Below, in pieces: positions 53,993-55,884 of a stretch of 55,884 nt of DNA (position 1 is the stretch's first letter; the number at the start of each line of letters is the position of its first letter). The stretch is from contig JACJYH010000009.1 in assembly GCA_020636195.1 (NCBI GenBank), forward strand, positions 1 to 55,884, read 5' to 3'. Under the pieces are notes generated by a model. It did no database searches and was not told the DNA's origin. It was given only the letters and a program-made list of their open reading frames with translations. The DNA comes from Lewinellaceae bacterium. GTDB lineage: Bacteria; Bacteroidota; Bacteroidia; Chitinophagales; Saprospiraceae. The translations under genes were made by a program, and so were the position numbers.

Positions 53993-54076
53993 GCCGAAGT
54001 GGTGGAATTGGTAGACACGCTGGACTCAAAATCCAGTGCTAGCAATAGTGTGCGGGTTCGAGTCCCGCCTTCGGTA
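53993..54076 (+). tRNA. tRNA-Leu(CAA)
   Basis: An 84-base cloverleaf: acceptor GCCGAAG with CTTCGGT, D-arm GGTGGAATTGGTAGACAC, anticodon stem CTGGA/TCCAG around loop CTCAAAA (anticodon CAA), long variable arm, and T-arm GCGGG-TTCGAGT-CCCGC. Class II shape agrees with leucine. CCA is not encoded. Confidence 0.95.
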
Positions 54077-54129
54077 CACAACAACGCGCATAGTATCAAT
54101 GATTCGGATATTATGCGCTTTTTTATTTA

Positions 54130-54289
54130 GAGTATGTTTAAATTTTGTTTTTGGATAATAAAATGGAATTATTTTGAGCGGAAAAAGGCAAGTTTTGCAG
54201 TCGAATGTTGGCAATTCGACGAAAAATTTAATGAATTTGTAGCCAAAATAAAACATTTTCTTGCTAAAGGATAAATTTCAAACAAACTC
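54130..54289. mobile_element. MITE-like element, copy 2 (about 160 bp)
   Basis: Homologous over its whole length with 49174-49333. Left end GAGTATGTTTAAATTTTG (after TTA at 54127-54129). The right end is diverged (TTTCAAACAAACTC then TTG), so this copy has lost its perfect terminus and target duplication. It lies 53 bases after tRNA-Leu(CAA). Confidence 0.75.
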
Positions 54290-54324
54290 TTGATCTGATT
54301 GGAACTATTATCAATACTATGGCA

Positions 54325-55332
54325 TCAAGACTTCATATCGAAAACATCATATATTTTTTTTCTCAATATATGCATATACCGATATCGCGCTATTTCTCCC
54401 GTCTTGGTGATGTGGGTAGAAATGTTTTTAATATTTTCAAAATACAGTTGTTGATGTTCGATCATCCTCGCATTTGACGTGCGCATATAATTGGGTACAT
54501 CTATTTGTTGAAACAGCAAACTGAGTTCATCAGAGCGCACTAAAATCACTTCGGAACCGATATTAAGTTCAGTAAAATATACATTACATTCCTTTTGTTC
54601 ACCTTTTGAATTTACCGGTTTCAAACCTGATAACGTCAATGCTTCTAAATAATCAACCAATCCAATAAATTCCGCTCCAATGGCTTCTATATCCTCAGGA
54701 AGATGAATGACACCAATGGATTTCAAGTATTGGTACTGCGAAAGGCTGTTATCCAACATCTGAGGATGCCAAATTTCAGTATTAGAAAATGATGAGAATA
54801 ATTGTTTCAGCACAAAGATGGCATGTTTGAGTTCTTCATCCTTGTGGATAGTATTACTTTGATAATGCATGGAAATTCCTTCAATTTTCCAGTTCGTTCT
54901 ATTCCAAATATAGAATTTTAGGTAGGTTAAGTGAGGAAAGTTCAAAAGATGCGACAGGGGCACTTCATTGGCCAAGAAGTAGCCCATAGCATTGGGCAGT
55001 TGTTTTACCCTGGTGTAGTAATAGATGATATTGTTGATATAATCCGAATAATTGCGTGGTTTATATTTGAGGCCGTCAGCATGGTATGGCACAAATCCAT
55101 TATACTTGGTGTTGTCTTGTATAAATTCATCCACGGACATATTAAGAAAAGAATAAATTTGCAATATTTCTACGGCAGTAAAATTGGTTCTATTCTGTAA
55201 TTTATTATAAATGCTGGTCTCCGTCAAGTCAAGCAGTTTACTCATCTTCAACACGAGTTCCTTAATATTTTTAGATCCATGATGTTTTAGGAGATGATTG
55301 ACGATGGTTTTGTGATCTAGCGTATTTTCCAT
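54325..55332 (-). CDS. Helix-turn-helix regulator with large C-terminal domain
   Basis: This 335-residue protein's first 75 residues look like a Cro/XRE-type DNA-binding head (HHGSKNIKELVLKMSKLLDLTETSIYNKLQNRTNFTAVEILQIYSFLNMSVDEFI). The remaining 260 residues are a helical domain (YYYTRVKQLPNAMGYFLANEVPLSHLL, NTEIWHPQML) which I do not recognise beyond having seen similar architectures in Saprospiria. Probably a transcription factor with a ligand- or protein-binding sensor. It starts at ATG 55332 and diverges from the edge lipoprotein gene, which it might control. Confidence 0.65.
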   Translation of the reverse strand: MENTLDHKTIVNHLLKHHGSKNIKELVLKMSKLLDLTETSIYNKLQNRTNFTAVEILQIYSFLNMSVDEFIQDNTKYNGFVPYHADGLKYKPRNYSDYINNIIYYYTRVKQLPNAMGYFLANEVPLSHLLNFPHLTYLKFYIWNRTNWKIEGISMHYQSNTIHKDEELKHAIFVLKQLFSSFSNTEIWHPQMLDNSLSQYQYLKSIGVIHLPEDIEAIGAEFIGLVDYLEALTLSGLKPVNSKGEQKECNVYFTELNIGSEVILVRSDELSLLFQQIDVPNYMRTSNARMIEHQQLYFENIKNISTHITKTGEIARYRYMHILRKKIYDVFDMKS

Positions 55333-55566
55333 ATACGTTTTTTCTTTTAAAATCTTTAAGAGAATATGGTAATCAATAAAATATTTTACAAAAATACAGT
55401 CAATTGTCCAATTTACTTAAATTTTTTGCAAAAATCAAGATTAAAATGCCCTTTTCTTAATATATTATTAATTTTAATATATATAAATTATTATTTTTTT
55501 ATTATATAGGGCTTACATTTACCGAAGTTTTTGAAAATATTTATCATTTCAAGTAATAAACAAACA

Positions 55567-55884
55567 ATGCATATAATTTTAAAAGCAAAACACCTGACGC
55601 TCTATTCTATGATATTGTTCTTCCTTGTCGGCTGCGACAAGGAAGAACCTACTCCAAATCCAACACCAACTGAACCCACACCCATATTTGAAAAAGTGTG
55701 GAGTACAAGAATCTATGAAGCACCACTTGAAAATGTAGGTTCAGATAATGCGTATATTTATAAAGATTTATATCTCGTGACAGGCGATCATTGGTCACAT
55801 CCGGATCCAAGTATATTTGCATATAACTGCAAAACGGGATTATTAGAGTGGAAGTGGACACAGACGGGTCGTTTACAGTTTCCT
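55567..55884 (+). CDS. Lipoprotein, N-terminal part only (cut by window edge)
   Basis: ATG 55567 opens a frame that runs to the right edge (106 codons). Lipobox FFLVGCDKEEP, followed by a Pro/Thr-rich linker (PNPTPTEPTP) and a beta-rich start (FEKVWSTRIYEAPLEN, KDLYLVTGDHW, NCKTGLLEWKW) resembling the blades of PQQ-type beta-propellers. DKEE after the Cys resembles the acidic lipoprotein export signal of Bacteroidota surface lipoproteins. An unusual 13-bp inverted repeat lies in the lipobox codons (55618-55647). The C-terminus is not visible. Confidence 0.7.
   Translation, partial: MHIILKAKHLTLYSMILFFLVGCDKEEPTPNPTPTEPTPIFEKVWSTRIYEAPLENVGSDNAYIYKDLYLVTGDHWSHPDPSIFAYNCKTGLLEWKWTQTGRLQFP
55618..55647. 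repeat. Perfect 13-bp inverted repeat over the lipobox codons
   Basis: TTCTTCCTTGTCG (55618-55630), loop GCTG, CGACAAGGAAGAA (55635-55647). The codons read FFLV-GC-DKEE, so the two arms are codon-for-codon complements. Confidence 0.9.

Noticed and set aside
1..55884. CRISPR array, rRNA operon or replication origin
   Set aside because: No evenly spaced short repeats, rRNA signature stretches or DnaA-box clusters were seen.

Overview
The window comes from an AT-rich genome of the phylum Bacteroidota, most likely a Saprospiria- or Chitinophagia-like member. This is inferred from three things: several upstream regions carry the Bacteroidota -7 box TAnnTTTG (two tRNA-Leu genes also have a TTG about 19-20 nt upstream); three secreted proteins end in Por/type IX secretion sorting domains; and the housekeeping genes are of Bacteroidota type (YtxH/holin-family membrane trio, dihydroorotase with DDQVHFREPG, FtsK, FtsH). 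No rRNA, CRISPR array or prophage is visible.

Left accessory block (1-8521). Nearly all genes are small, point left (minus strand) and are functionally unrelated: a truncated CxxC/carboxypeptidase-regulatory-like protein at the edge, DUF1801, a PP2C phosphatase remnant, a HigB/HigA-type toxin-antitoxin pair, a DUF4282 membrane protein, an unknown protein, three SRPBCC-fold proteins, a lipoprotein and an HNH nuclease. Between them lie decayed gene ends, two families of about 150-bp direct repeats (R1, R2) and two hairpin-rich spacers that resemble integron attC sites in placement and folding. The block therefore looks like a gene-cassette array or a similar acquisition region, although no integrase is in the window. 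A complete 1349-bp IS4-type insertion sequence (5398-6746) lies inside one SRPBCC gene. Removing the IS and one copy of the 9-bp target duplication restores a continuous 301-codon frame starting at ATG 6826.

Centre (8.8-32.8 kb). A tripartite RND efflux operon (adaptor, AcrB-like pump, TolC-like channel) is followed by an NhaD/ArsB-superfamily transporter and an ArsM arsenite methyltransferase. Then come FtsK, an ECF sigma factor with a small membrane partner (candidate anti-sigma), and a 2007-residue secreted protein with HYR, beta-propeller, dockerin-like, cohesin-like and type IX sorting regions. Phosphopentomutase, two small membrane or secreted proteins, TatC, a lipoprotein with helical repeats and a secreted alpha/beta hydrolase complete the section.

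Right half (32.9-55.9 kb). This is mostly core metabolism and cell maintenance: tRNA-Leu(GAG), RpoN, a YtxH/holin/membrane-protein stress-type trio, an HMA metallochaperone, FtsH, RsfS, BirA, MsrB/MsrA, a SpoU methyltransferase, an LppC-like lipoprotein, GuaA, dihydroorotase, a secreted M4 metallopeptidase, a DUF6438 lipoprotein, AccD, a PanB-MltG-HscB operon, tRNA-Leu(CAA), a helix-turn-helix regulator and a lipoprotein cut by the right edge. Two copies of a 160-bp MITE-like element (49174-49333 and 54130-54289) and a strong plus-strand terminator with no annotated gene in front of it (50412-50452, a candidate small RNA or 24-codon mini-gene) are the least expected structures here.

All functions are read from sequence motifs and family knowledge. 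No database search was possible.
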